The notes: generated by a model from the sequence alone, not told the origin. Positions 15,848 to 24,084 are shown, counted from the first letter of the stretch. The stretch is DNA of 64,000 bases from Janthinobacterium sp. 1_2014MBL_MicDiv (GCF_001865675.1 NZ_CP011319.1:1922001-1986000); one strand, 5' to 3'. Made by a program: numbers and translations.

Positions 15848-18349
15848 TCAGGACTGGGCGTCGGCCAGGCGGGATGCCGCCAGCTGCGCCACGGCCGCCA
15901 GCAGCTCGAGCGGGTCCAGCGGTTTGGAAATGTAGGCCTGGAAGCCGCTGTCGTGCGCCTGCTGGCGGTCTTGCGGCCGCGCAAATGCCGTCAGCGCCAG
16001 CGCGGGCAGGGCGTCCGCGGGCACGCAGGCGCGTAGCTGCGCCAGCAAGTCGAAGCCGTCGACGCCTGGCATGCCGATGTCGCTGACCAGCACATGCGGC
16101 TGCACGCTGGCCAGCAGTTGCAGCGCTTGTGCGGCGCTGTCGGCGCTGTGTACGTCAGCATGGCTGTCGCGCAAGATGCGCTCCGTCAGCTCGCGCGCAT
16201 CGTCCTCGTCATCGACCAGCAGCACCGTGACGCCGCGCAAGTCGCGCAAGGCGGGCGCGCCGCCGTCGGGCCTGCGTACCGCCGCGGCTGGCGGATTCAC
16301 GGGCAGGCGCACGGTGAAGCTGGCGCCCTGCATGTCGCCGGCGCTGCTGGCCGTGGCCGTGCCGCCGTGCAGCTCCACCAGATGCTTGACGATGGCCAGT
16401 CCCAGCCCCAGCCCGCCATGCTTGCGCGTGGTCGAGGCGTCGGCCTGGCGGAAGCGGTCGAACACATGGGGCAGGAACTCTTTCTTGATGCCGATGCCGT
16501 TGTCGGCCACCGTGATGGCCAGGCGCGCGCCATCGCGGCGCACGCCGATGTCGACCTGACCCCCTTGCGGCGTGAATTTCAGGGCATTCGACAGCAGGTT
16601 CCAGATCACCTGCTGCATGCGGCTGGGGTCGGCCGTGATGGTGCCGGCATCGCTGGCGATGTCGCTGTGGATGGCGATGTGCTTGGCGTCCGCTGCCGGG
16701 CGCAGGGTTTCGACGGCCGAGGCGATGATGTTGGCGGGCACGAGGGTTTGCAGGTCGAGCAATACCTTGTCGGAAGTGATGCGGCTCATGTCGAGCAAGT
16801 CTTCGATCAGTTGCGCCTGCGCGCGCGCATTGCGTTCGATGCTTTGCAAGCCGCGGTGCAGGTCGGCCTGGTCGCGCGTGCCGCGCCGCAGCACCTGGGC
16901 CCAGCCGAGGATGGCCGACAGGGGCGTGCGCAGTTCGTGCGACAGGGTGGCCAGGAAATCGTCTTTCAGCTGATTCGTGCGCTCGGCCTCGGCGCGCGCC
17001 TCGCGTTCGCTGTCGAGCAGTGCCTTGCGTTCCTCGGCGGCGCGCGTGGCGGCCGCATACAGGCGCGTGTTGTCGAGCGCGACGGCGGCCTGGGCCGCGA
17101 TGGCCGAGACGATGCGTTCGCTGCGGGCGCTGAACATGCCTGGCTGCGGGTGGCCCAGCAGCAAGCGCCCCAGCAGCTGGCCCGAGCGCGAGCTGACGGG
17201 CAGGCTCAGGCAGCTGCGCAGCGGTGGCGCGCCGTCACCGTTGCCGTCCGGCGCCGTCTGCAAGTCATTCTGGCGCGTTGCCGGCCCCAGGCGCAGTTCG
17301 GCGGCGATGGCGTCGGCCTGGGCCAGGCTGATGCCGCTCACGGCGCGCGCCGCCGGCAAGGCTGGCGTCTGGGCGCCGCGCGCCGCGTGGTGGCGGTGTA
17401 TGGCGTGCTCGTCGCCATGGTAATAAAAGGCGCCGAAGCGCGCGCCGCTGATGTGCGTGGCCGCATCGACGGTTTCCTGCAGCAGGGCGGGCAGGTCGAG
17501 CGTGCCGGCCAGCGCTGCGCCCGTGTTATTGAGCAATTCCAGCACGCGCGTCTCGTCGCGCAACGCTTCCTGCGCCCGCTTGACCTGGTCGACGTCGGTA
17601 CTCGTGCCAAACCAGCGCAGCAGCTGGCCGCCGCGGTCGTGCACGGGATTGGCGCGCGTCAGGAACCAGCGGTACTGGCCGTCGCGGCCGCGGATGGGGA
17701 ATTCCATCTCGAACGGCGTGCCGTCGCGCAGGGCGGCCTTCCAGCCCAGCAGCATTTGCGGCAGGTACTGCGCGTCATAGGCGATGCTCCAGCCGTCGCC
17801 CGCCATCTGTTCGGCGCTGGTGCCCGTATAGTCGTGCCAGCGCTGGTTGTACCAGGAAAGCGTGCCATCGAAGCTGGCGATCCATGCCAGCTGCGGTATG
17901 GAGTTGGCCAGCACGCGCAAGTTTTCCTCGCTCTGGCGCAGGCTTTCCTCGGCCGCCTTGCGCTGGCTGATATCCTGGATATACGCGGTCAGTCCTTCAC
18001 TGGAGGGGAAGATGCGCATTTCCAGCCAGCGCCCCAGCGGCGGGTAAAACAGTTCGAAGCTGCCGCCGTGCTGCTGCGCCATGGCGTGCCGGTACTGCGT
18101 TTCCACTTCCGTGCCCGGCAGCCCGGGACAGGCATGCCACAGGCTGCTGCCGGCCAGGCTGGCGCCCAGCGGCCGCTGTGGCGCCAGCATGTCGGCGCCG
18201 CGCGTGTTGATGTAGCGGATGGTCCAGTCGCGGTCGAGCAGGCAAAAACCGTCGGTGATGCCTTCAAGCAAGTTGCTCAGGTGCTCGTCCGATAGGCTCG
18301 GCAGCGCCGATGGCGGTAGCAGATCTTGCTTGCGTTCATGCTTGGCCAT
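15848..18349 (-). CDS. Hybrid sensor histidine kinase (PAS-PAS-GAF-HisKA-HATPase-REC)
   Basis: This 833-aa cytoplasmic protein has two PAS domains (about residues 25-145 and 150-275). A GAF domain follows (about 300-455), then HisKA with His in ATLSHELRTPLSAILGW. The HATPase_c domain has NLLSNALKF, DNGIGI and GGLGLGLAI. A C-terminal receiver carries VLLVDDEDDA, phosphoacceptor Asp in LVSDIGMPGVDG and Lys in ISKPLD. No membrane segment is present, so it senses an internal signal, perhaps redox, light or a small ligand through PAS/GAF. ATG 18349 follows the GGAAA-containing upstream region; the frame to 18382 adds 11 residues. Confidence 0.92.
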   Translation of the reverse strand: MAKHERKQDLLPPSALPSLSDEHLSNLLEGITDGFCLLDRDWTIRYINTRGADMLAPQRPLGASLAGSSLWHACPGLPGTEVETQYRHAMAQQHGGSFELFYPPLGRWLEMRIFPSSEGLTAYIQDISQRKAAEESLRQSEENLRVLANSIPQLAWIASFDGTLSWYNQRWHDYTGTSAEQMAGDGWSIAYDAQYLPQMLLGWKAALRDGTPFEMEFPIRGRDGQYRWFLTRANPVHDRGGQLLRWFGTSTDVDQVKRAQEALRDETRVLELLNNTGAALAGTLDLPALLQETVDAATHISGARFGAFYYHGDEHAIHRHHAARGAQTPALPAARAVSGISLAQADAIAAELRLGPATRQNDLQTAPDGNGDGAPPLRSCLSLPVSSRSGQLLGRLLLGHPQPGMFSARSERIVSAIAAQAAVALDNTRLYAAATRAAEERKALLDSEREARAEAERTNQLKDDFLATLSHELRTPLSAILGWAQVLRRGTRDQADLHRGLQSIERNARAQAQLIEDLLDMSRITSDKVLLDLQTLVPANIIASAVETLRPAADAKHIAIHSDIASDAGTITADPSRMQQVIWNLLSNALKFTPQGGQVDIGVRRDGARLAITVADNGIGIKKEFLPHVFDRFRQADASTTRKHGGLGLGLAIVKHLVELHGGTATASSAGDMQGASFTVRLPVNPPAAAVRRPDGGAPALRDLRGVTVLLVDDEDDARELTERILRDSHADVHSADSAAQALQLLASVQPHVLVSDIGMPGVDGFDLLAQLRACVPADALPALALTAFARPQDRQQAHDSGFQAYISKPLDPLELLAAVAQLAASRLADAQS

Positions 18350-18627
18350 CGGAAATCCTGCAACAGTTAGTCTGCCGCACAAGCTGCCTTGCCCTGCCGG
18401 GCCGCCGTTTCCCGGCGGGCCGGCACGCCGCGCTGCCGTCGCTGAGCTCAGTTAAATGGGTCATGATGGGAAGTGCCCGCCGTCATGTCAGTGTGTAAGT
18501 GCAAGCGCCCTTATCTGGCTGGTATTGTAGCCCCAAGCGGCGCGCCGCCACCACACGCTTGCGCGCCCGGGGCCCGGCCCGTGGCGACCGATGCTGGGCC
18601 CACATCGCGGCGGCGTGCAGATAGCAC
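18350..18627. other. Intergenic region upstream of the kinase and candidate RNA
   Basis: About 280 bp hold the upstream region of the minus-strand kinase. Several overlapping short frames here are not supported by codon pattern. Nothing else recognised. Confidence 0.35.
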
Positions 18628-18656
18628 TGGACAGGCTGGAAAGCAGTCCCTATAAT
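18628..18656 (+). promoter_or_regulatory. Strong sigma-70 promoter without an obvious gene
   Basis: TGGACA (18628-18633), a 17-bp spacer and a perfect TATAAT (18651-18656). The predicted start is about 18663. No protein gene follows; the tRNA cluster has its own -10 at 18840. Confidence 0.6.
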
Positions 18657-18662
18657 CCCGCT

Positions 18663-18745
18663 TCTTTCGAGACAGCAACTTCTCGATTCGCTGGATGCCC
18701 CTGTGAAAGCAGAAGTGTCCAGCGATAAAAAGGCGCAAGCTTTTT
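18663..18745 (+). ncRNA. Candidate structured small RNA
   Basis: From the predicted start about 83 nt can fold into three successive hairpins. The first is TCGAGA/TCTCGA (18667-18672 with 18681-18686). The second is TCGCTGGA/TCCAGCGA (18688-18695 with 18718-18725). The third, terminator-like, is AAAAAG/CTTTTT (18727-18732 with 18740-18745). The order strong promoter, structured body, U-rich hairpin is that of an independent bacterial sRNA. I do not recognise a known family. It could instead be a processed leader of the tRNA transcript or the relic of a lost stable RNA. Confidence 0.4.
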
Positions 18746-18839
18746 GGCGGTGAAAAGGTAGTCGATCGTGCGGGGCGGTATTCTGCAAAATCAGCTAAGC
18801 GATTGAAAAATCGAACTTTTCAAAGCGAAATGAATACGC

Positions 18840-18845
18840 TATAAT
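18840..18845 (+). promoter_or_regulatory. -10 element of tRNA-Arg copy 1
   Basis: A perfect TATAAT ends 10 bp before the mature 5' end of the first tRNA. The best -35 at 17 bp is TTTTCA (18817-18822), which is weak. Confidence 0.55.
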
Positions 18846-18855
18846 GTTTGCCTGC

Positions 18856-18932
18856 GCGGCTGTAGCTCAGCTGGATAGAGTACTTGGCTACGAACCAAGG
18901 GGTCGTGGGTTCAATTCCTGCCAGCCGCACCA
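18856..18932 (+). tRNA. tRNA-Arg(ACG), copy 1
   Basis: A 77-nt cloverleaf including encoded CCA. The acceptor stem is GCGGCTG/CAGCCGC, the D-arm contains AGCTCAGCTGGATAGAG, the anticodon loop is CTACGAA (anticodon ACG) and the T-arm contains GGTTCAATTCC. Adenosine 34 is expected to be edited to inosine by TadA so that CGU, CGC and CGA are read. It is identical to copies 2-4. Confidence 0.97.
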
Positions 18933-19015
18933 GAATACTGAAAATCAGACTTAGCCTGGTTTTGTTGTAACAAGTTTGACCTCCATGTTGTTATATGGAA
19001 TGTTGTAGAAGTTTT

Positions 19016-19092
19016 GCGGCTGTAGCTCAGCTGGATAGAGTACTTGGCTACGAACCAAGGGGTCGTGGGTTCAATTCCTGCCAGCCGCACCA
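19016..19092 (+). tRNA. tRNA-Arg(ACG), copy 2
   Basis: The same 77-nt sequence as copy 1, starting 160 bp downstream of it. No separate promoter is obvious, so it is likely cotranscribed with copies 1 and 3 and processed by RNases. Confidence 0.97.
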
Positions 19093-19170
19093 GTATTGCC
19101 AGAGCCGGATTTCCCCGGTTGTGATGAAAGTTTCAAGCTTCGCGCCGTCCGGCGAAGTGTGTCAGAGTTT

Positions 19171-19247
19171 GCGGCTGTAGCTCAGCTGGATAGAGTACTT
19201 GGCTACGAACCAAGGGGTCGTGGGTTCAATTCCTGCCAGCCGCACCA
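19171..19247 (+). tRNA. tRNA-Arg(ACG), copy 3
   Basis: Identical sequence, starting 155 bp after copy 2. It is followed by a strong terminator, so it ends the three-tRNA transcript. Confidence 0.97.
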
Positions 19248-19264
19248 GTATCAGTAGTAAAGAA

Positions 19265-19295
19265 AAGCCCGGAGAGTCCGCTCTCCGGGCTTTTT
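19265..19295 (+). terminator. Terminator of the tRNA-Arg cluster
   Basis: An 11-bp stem AGCCCGGAGAG/CTCTCCGGGCT with a TCCG loop and a T-run, 18 bp after tRNA copy 3. It may also serve the minus-strand gene that ends at 19319. Confidence 0.9.
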
Positions 19296-19318
19296 GCATT
19301 GCCGCCCGCGTGCCGTCG

Positions 19319-20533
19319 TTACGGCACGACATTGACCAGGTTGGACAGGCTCAGGATTTTGCCCAGCGTTTCGCCATTGGCGCTGTGGCTGGGGTCTCTG
19401 TTGACGGAAAGAAATTTCCCTTCCTGATTCGAGATGCTGAGCGCCCCCGACATCATGCCGCCGGCCGTCAGCAAGGTGCCCAAGACCGTCGTGTACTTTC
19501 CTGCATTGCCCGCCACGCCGCCGCCCACGAAGCTGCCTTCGTAAATGCTGCTGCTGATGAAGGTATTGCTGTAGGTATTCGATTTCATATTGATGCCATG
19601 CTGCACCTGCTCGAAGCGGGGCGCAATGATCGTGTTGTGGCTGAAATGGTCGACGTCGATGCCGTTGACGAGGCTTTCGAAGCCGATGTTATAGAACTTG
19701 TTGCCGTTGAAGTAGTCCGTCTGGTTCGGTCCTTTCTCCGCCCGCAAGCCGGTTTCGCCCGCGATGCGGCCACCCGTGAAGGTATTTTCATTCACCCAGT
19801 TCAGGCTGCCCGTGCTTTCCGTCGTCAGGTAGATGCCCACCGCATTCTGGTACAGGAAATTGAACTGCACCTTGTTGTACTGCGAACCCTTGGCCGTGCC
19901 GTCGCCCGTGACCTTGATGCCATTCCTGAAGCCCTCGACCCAGCGCGCGTTGAGATTGGTATTGCTGGCATTGAGCAGGGTGACGCCCGATCCGCTGTAG
20001 CTGCTGTAATCGGGCGTGGCGCTGGTCCAGCTCAGGCCCACGACTTTTTCCAGGTACACATCGTGTGTATTTTCAATGATGATGCCGTCGCCCGGTCCGA
20101 AAAACAGGGTGCCCAGCGCAGTCAGGCGGATGCGTTTGTTCGCGGGCAGGTGCAGTGCGCCCTGGAATCGGTACTGGCCCGTGTCGATCACCAGTTCCTG
20201 GCCCGCTTTCAGCCTGCCGATGGCGGCGGTGACGGCAGGCGTATTGTTGTTCGACGCTTCCGACAGGCCGAACCACTTGGCATGCAGGGCGCCGCTGTAC
20301 GAACGCCGGTACAGTTTGTTGCCGCTGAGGATGGCCGTGGCGCCGTCCGCATCGGCGGCGGAGCCCGTGCCGGACAGGTAAAACAGGCCTTCGCGGCCCG
20401 GATCGGAAATGAATACCACGGGCGGCGGCGCCGCATCGCCTTGCAGGGCGCTGATGCTCATCATGGTCTGCGCGTGCAGGGCCGGTGTCAGGGTGATCGC
20501 GGCGAAGGCGAATGTCGATAGGGTCAGGCGCAT
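19319..20533 (-). CDS. Secreted right-handed beta-helix protein
   Basis: This 404-aa protein has a signal peptide at residues 1-21 (ending LHAQ). The body is a ladder of short strands separated by Asn/Gly turns (TNLNARWVEGFRNGIKVTG, NTFTGGRIAGETG, HNTIIAPRFEQVQHGIN, SNTFISSSIYEGSFVGGG), typical of pectate-lyase-like parallel beta-helices. An N-terminal segment (ALHAKWFGLSE-NNNTPAVTAAIG) resembles the capping region of GH28-related and phage tailspike folds. No catalytic triad can be assigned. It lies alone between tRNA-Arg copies 3 and 4, with an AT-rich upstream region, suggesting insertion. Confidence 0.8.
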   Translation of the reverse strand: MRLTLSTFAFAAITLTPALHAQTMMSISALQGDAAPPPVVFISDPGREGLFYLSGTGSAADADGATAILSGNKLYRRSYSGALHAKWFGLSEASNNNTPAVTAAIGRLKAGQELVIDTGQYRFQGALHLPANKRIRLTALGTLFFGPGDGIIIENTHDVYLEKVVGLSWTSATPDYSSYSGSGVTLLNASNTNLNARWVEGFRNGIKVTGDGTAKGSQYNKVQFNFLYQNAVGIYLTTESTGSLNWVNENTFTGGRIAGETGLRAEKGPNQTDYFNGNKFYNIGFESLVNGIDVDHFSHNTIIAPRFEQVQHGINMKSNTYSNTFISSSIYEGSFVGGGVAGNAGKYTTVLGTLLTAGGMMSGALSISNQEGKFLSVNRDPSHSANGETLGKILSLSNLVNVVP

Positions 20534-20583
20534 TGTTTCCTCTGGTGCTAGGGTGGATGGTGGTACGGGCGTTTAATCATTGC

Positions 20584-20617
20584 AAATATAACATTTTAAA
20601 ATAACAATGTTATATTT
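20584..20617. promoter_or_regulatory. AT-rich perfect inverted repeat upstream of the beta-helix gene
   Basis: AAATATAACATT (20584-20595) and its exact complement AATGTTATATTT (20606-20617) are separated by 10 bp. It lies 51-84 bp upstream of the beta-helix start, in a region far AT-richer than the genome. It may be an operator for an unidentified regulator or a silencer-bound site. Confidence 0.5.
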
Positions 20618-20715
20618 TAATGTCAAAAAAGAACATTTCAATTGTGCCGGCCAGGCTGCGTGTCCATGCGATGCGGGCACGCTGGCCCAATTGTGAAATT
20701 CTCGCGCCACGCCCT

Positions 20716-20743
20716 TTGCCATTCTGCAAAGCCCTGCTATAAT
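20716..20743 (+). promoter_or_regulatory. Promoter of tRNA-Arg copy 4
   Basis: TTGCCA (20716-20721), a 16-bp spacer, TATAAT (20738-20743); the tRNA begins 10 bp later. Confidence 0.7.
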
Positions 20744-20753
20744 CTTGTCTTAG

Positions 20754-20830
20754 GCGGCTGTAGCTCAGCTGGATAGAGTACTTGGCTACGAACCAAGGGG
20801 TCGTGGGTTCAATTCCTGCCAGCCGCACCA
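20754..20830 (+). tRNA. tRNA-Arg(ACG), copy 4
   Basis: Identical 77-nt sequence to copies 1-3, with its own promoter and terminator. Its 3' flank (CAGAATATTG...ATCAGA) resembles the flank of copy 1 (CAGAATACTG...ATCAGA), which hints that the units arose by duplication. Confidence 0.97.
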
Positions 20831-20837
20831 GAATATT

Positions 20838-20870
20838 GGGGATCAGATTGTAAAATCTGATCCCCTTTTT
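20838..20870. terminator. Terminator of tRNA-Arg copy 4
   Basis: A perfect 12-bp stem GGGGATCAGATT/AATCTGATCCCC with a short loop and TTTTT; the minus-strand AraC gene also ends nearby. Confidence 0.9.
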
Positions 20871-20884
20871 CGTTTCTGCTCCCT

Positions 20885-21760
20885 TTATGCCGTGGTTTTG
20901 CCCGCGCGCCGGTATTGACGGCGAAACGCGCGCGGCGTGGCCTGTTTGGCGGCGCGGAACTGGCGGTTGAAATGCGCGAGGTTGCGGTAACCGGCCTCCT
21001 GCGCGATGACGGCGATGGCCAGATCGCTTTCGATCAGCTGTTGGCAGGCGCGGCCGATACGCAGCCGCGCCAGGTAGTCGCCCGGCGTGCAATGCGCGTG
21101 GCGCTTGAAAAAGCGGTGAAACGCGCCCAGCGACAAGGCTGCCTTGCGCGCCAGCGTGTCCAGCGCAATGTCTTCCCTGAAATGCGCATGCATGAAATCG
21201 AGCACGCTTTCCATGCGCTTTTGCGGCCCGTCGGCATGCCTCGGCGCCTGTGCCATCGACGCCAGCGGCCGTGCCTCCCCATCCGCCGCCAGTTCCAGCA
21301 GCACGTCGAGCAGCAGCGGCAGCCGTTGCGGCACGGGCAGCCCGTTCAATTGCAGCAGCCTGGCCGCGCTGCGCGCGCTCGTTGCCGGTGAAAAATGCAG
21401 GGCAGGGCCGGCGCGGGCCGCCAGGTGCCGCAGGCTGTGCAGCTCGGGAAAGCTGGCCGCCAGCCGCTCCACCCACTCGAGCGAAAACCACACGACGACG
21501 GCCAGCATGGGCCGGCTGCTATCGATGCGTTCGCTGGCCGACCAGGTGTGCGGCAGGTTCGGCCCCAGCAGCACCAGGTCGCCCGGCTCGAAATCGCCCA
21601 GGTGGTCGCCGATGTAGCGTTGTCCCCGGGCATTGACGGTGAGGGTCAGCTCGAACTGCGGGTGGTAATGCCAGATGAAGGGAATGGTGTCGAGTTCGCG
21701 CCACAGCAAGCCCCAGGAGTGGCCGGCCGGTAGGGTGACTTGTTCGAATAAAGGCGTCAT
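20885..21760 (-). CDS. AraC-family transcriptional regulator
   Basis: This 291-aa protein has an N-terminal cupin-like sensor (WHYHPQFELTLTVNARGQRYIGDH, GDLVLLGPNLPHTW). A C-terminal double helix-turn-helix follows (about residues 185-285) with DIALDTLARKAALSLGAFHRFFKRH and the second HTH IAVIAQEAGYRNLAHFNRQFRAA. It is divergent from the dioxygenase/hydroxyacid dehydrogenase pair, with 114 bp between starts, and most likely controls it. A GATAGT-N3-GATAGT direct repeat at 21781-21795 in that gap is a candidate binding site. Confidence 0.92.
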   Translation of the reverse strand: MTPLFEQVTLPAGHSWGLLWRELDTIPFIWHYHPQFELTLTVNARGQRYIGDHLGDFEPGDLVLLGPNLPHTWSASERIDSSRPMLAVVVWFSLEWVERLAASFPELHSLRHLAARAGPALHFSPATSARSAARLLQLNGLPVPQRLPLLLDVLLELAADGEARPLASMAQAPRHADGPQKRMESVLDFMHAHFREDIALDTLARKAALSLGAFHRFFKRHAHCTPGDYLARLRIGRACQQLIESDLAIAVIAQEAGYRNLAHFNRQFRAAKQATPRAFRRQYRRAGKTTA

Positions 21761-21780
21761 TGTGACGTTTTGAGCGTATG

Positions 21781-21795
21781 GATAGTCATGATAGT
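21781..21795. promoter_or_regulatory. Direct repeat, candidate AraC-type operator
   Basis: GATAGT (21781-21786) is repeated at 21790-21795, 20 bp upstream of the AraC start and in the shared divergent promoter region. Confidence 0.35.
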
Positions 21796-21874
21796 ATCAG
21801 TATTGGTCGCTCCGCACGTATTTCCCCGCAATCTTCCATCGCACAATCTGTCCATACCAACACAGGAGACAGCG

Positions 21875-22882
21875 ATGCAAGACCAGGTTCAGTATGTCAA
21901 CCCGCAGTACGGCGAAGACCGTCCCGGCAATCCGTCCGTGGCCTACACGGCACAGACCCAATTGCGCGATATCAAGAAACAGCTGCCGCTGCGCGTGCTG
22001 TCCGACAGCGATTTCTTGCACTGGCAAACCTGCGGCTACGTCATCGTCAAGGATGCGGTTACTCCCGAACAGGTGCGCCGCACAACCGATTTCCTGTGGG
22101 AATTTCAGGGGCTGGACCAGCACGACCCTGCCACCTGGAACCAGGACCAGTTGCGCGACCACGCGATGAAGGAGCTCAACGGTTCCGGCATGGTCGAGGC
22201 TTATCACAACCAGACCCTGTGGGATAACCGCCAGACGCCGCGCGTCTACGACGCCTTTGTCGACATCTGGGACCGCGAAGACCTGTGGGTGACCATCGAC
22301 CGCGCCAACCTGAACACGCCGAACAATGGCAAGCGCAAGTTTGGCGGCTTCATCCACTGGGATGCCGACACCTCGCTCGATCCGCTGCCCGTCAACGTGC
22401 AGGGCGTGCTGGCCCTGTCCGATACCTCGCCCGCGAGCGGCGGCTTTCAATGCTATCCGCAACTGTTCAATCATTTGCTGGCATGGCGCAAGACGGCGCC
22501 GCAAGACCGCAATCCGTGGCAGCCGGATCTGGCGACGGTGCCGTACCCGATGGAATTCATCGCCATGAAGAAAGGGGAGTTGTTGATCTTTAACAGCCTG
22601 CTGGCGCACGGCATCCGCCCGAACACGTCGACGGACCAGGTGCGCCTGGCGCAATACATTTCCTTCACGCCGGCGCAGCAAGATAATCACGCCCTGCGCG
22701 ACTGGCGCGTGCAAAGCTGGCGCGAACGCAGCGCGCCGCAGGGCTATGCGTTTCCCGGCGACCCCGAGGAAAAGGAAAGCCGGCGCTATCCGCAGGCGCA
22801 GTTGAGCGAACTGGGCGAGAAAATCCTCGGCGCGCGCGACTGGCAAGCCACGTTCCCGGCGGCGGACTTGCCTGTCGGATAG
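21875..22882 (+). CDS. Phytanoyl-CoA dioxygenase-family Fe(II)/2-oxoglutarate enzyme
   Basis: This 335-aa cytoplasmic protein shows the non-heme iron facial triad of the PhyH family: HxD in FIHWDAD and a distal His in LLAHGIRPN. An Arg that can bind 2-oxoglutarate follows (STDQVRLAQ). Conserved flanking blocks include GYVIVKDAVTPEQV and SPASGGFQCYP. It probably hydroxylates a small acid or acyl substrate. ATG 21875 follows AGGAGAC. The next gene encodes a 2-hydroxyacid oxidising enzyme 56 bp downstream, so a hydroxylation-then-oxidation sequence is plausible. Confidence 0.85.
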   Translation: MQDQVQYVNPQYGEDRPGNPSVAYTAQTQLRDIKKQLPLRVLSDSDFLHWQTCGYVIVKDAVTPEQVRRTTDFLWEFQGLDQHDPATWNQDQLRDHAMKELNGSGMVEAYHNQTLWDNRQTPRVYDAFVDIWDREDLWVTIDRANLNTPNNGKRKFGGFIHWDADTSLDPLPVNVQGVLALSDTSPASGGFQCYPQLFNHLLAWRKTAPQDRNPWQPDLATVPYPMEFIAMKKGELLIFNSLLAHGIRPNTSTDQVRLAQYISFTPAQQDNHALRDWRVQSWRERSAPQGYAFPGDPEEKESRRYPQAQLSELGEKILGARDWQATFPAADLPVG

Positions 22883-22938
22883 ACAATTGCGGGCAAATGC
22901 ACGATCATGGTTCGACTTGCCATCGACCGAGGAAACGC

Positions 22939-24084
22939 ATGAGTATCATCACCTGCATCGAAGACTTGCGCGTGCTGGCCCAGAAACGGGTGCCGCGCAT
23001 GTTTTACGACTATGCCGATTCCGGCTCCTGGACGGAATCGACATATCGCGCCAACAACAGCGATTTCGCCAAGATCAAATTCCGCCAGCGCGTCGCCGTC
23101 AACCTGGAAAACCGCAGCCTGGCCTCGACCATGGTGGGCCAGTACGTGTCGATGCCGGTGGCCCTGTCGCCGACGGGCTTGACGGGCATGCAGCATGCGG
23201 ATGGCGAAATCCTCGCGGCCCAGGCCGCTGAAAAATTCGGCGTGCCGTTCACTTTGTCGACCATGAGCATCTGCTCGATCGAGGACGTGGCGGCGAACAC
23301 GACAAAACCGTTCTGGTTCCAGCTGTACGTGATGAAGGACCGCGAATTCATCAACCGCCTGATCGACCGCGCCAAGGCGGCGAAATGCGGCGCGCTGGTG
23401 CTGACCCTGGACTTGCAGGTGCTGGGCCAGCGCCACAAGGACTTGCGCAACGGCCTGTCGGCGCCGCCCAAGCTGACCATTCCCAACATCATCAACATGG
23501 CCACCAAGCCGCGCTGGGTGGCGGGCATGCTGGGCACGCAGCGGCGCGGCTTCGGCAACATCGTCGGCCACGCCACGTCCGTGTCCGACATGTCGTCGCT
23601 GTCGGCCTGGACGCAGCAGCAATTCGACCTGAGCCTGTCGTGGGCCGACGTGGAATGGATCAAGCAGCGCTGGGGCGGCAAGCTCATCATCAAGGGCATC
23701 ATGGACCCCGAAGACGCGCGCCTGGCCGTGGAAAGCGGCGCCGACGCGCTGATCGTCTCCAACCACGGCGGGCGCCAGCTCGATGGCGCGCAATCGTCGA
23801 TCGAAGCCTTGCCGGCCATCGTCGACGCCGTCGGCAGCCAGATCGAGGTGCACATGGATGGCGGCATCCGCTCGGGCCAGGACGTGATCAAGGCCGTGGC
23901 CCTGGGCGCGAAGGGCGTGTACATCGGCCGCCCCTTCCTGTACGGCCTGGGTGCCATGGGCGGGCCGGGCGTCACCAAGTGCCTGGACATCATCCGCAAC
24001 GAGCTGGACCTGACGATGGCGTTTTGCGGCTTGCGCGACTTGCAGCAGGTGGACAAGAAGATCTTGCTGCCGGGGACGTTTTAA
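22939..24084 (+). CDS. lldD: FMN-dependent L-2-hydroxyacid dehydrogenase (LldD-like)
   Basis: This 381-aa TIM-barrel flavoenzyme contains the family motifs: FYDYADSGSW at the N-terminus, PTGLTG, the catalytic SNHGGRQLDGA (base His and substrate Arg) and DGGIRSGQDVIKAVALGAKGVYIGRP for FMN phosphate binding. Length fits L-lactate dehydrogenase LldD and related hydroxyacid oxidases (380-390 aa). The substrate could be lactate, glycolate, mandelate or the product of the upstream dioxygenase; lldD is the best family label. ATG 22939 has GAGGAAA upstream. Its stop overlaps by four bases the end of the convergent kinase gene. Confidence 0.88.
   Translation: MSIITCIEDLRVLAQKRVPRMFYDYADSGSWTESTYRANNSDFAKIKFRQRVAVNLENRSLASTMVGQYVSMPVALSPTGLTGMQHADGEILAAQAAEKFGVPFTLSTMSICSIEDVAANTTKPFWFQLYVMKDREFINRLIDRAKAAKCGALVLTLDLQVLGQRHKDLRNGLSAPPKLTIPNIINMATKPRWVAGMLGTQRRGFGNIVGHATSVSDMSSLSAWTQQQFDLSLSWADVEWIKQRWGGKLIIKGIMDPEDARLAVESGADALIVSNHGGRQLDGAQSSIEALPAIVDAVGSQIEVHMDGGIRSGQDVIKAVALGAKGVYIGRPFLYGLGAMGGPGVTKCLDIIRNELDLTMAFCGLRDLQQVDKKILLPGTF

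Noticed and set aside
18856..19247. Three regularly spaced identical 77-bp units, CRISPR-like at first glance
   Set aside because: They fold as tRNA-Arg with encoded CCA; the spacing sequences are not spacers.
19199..20521. 440-codon plus-strand frame between tRNA copies 3 and 4
   Set aside because: Antisense to the beta-helix gene; starts inside a tRNA.
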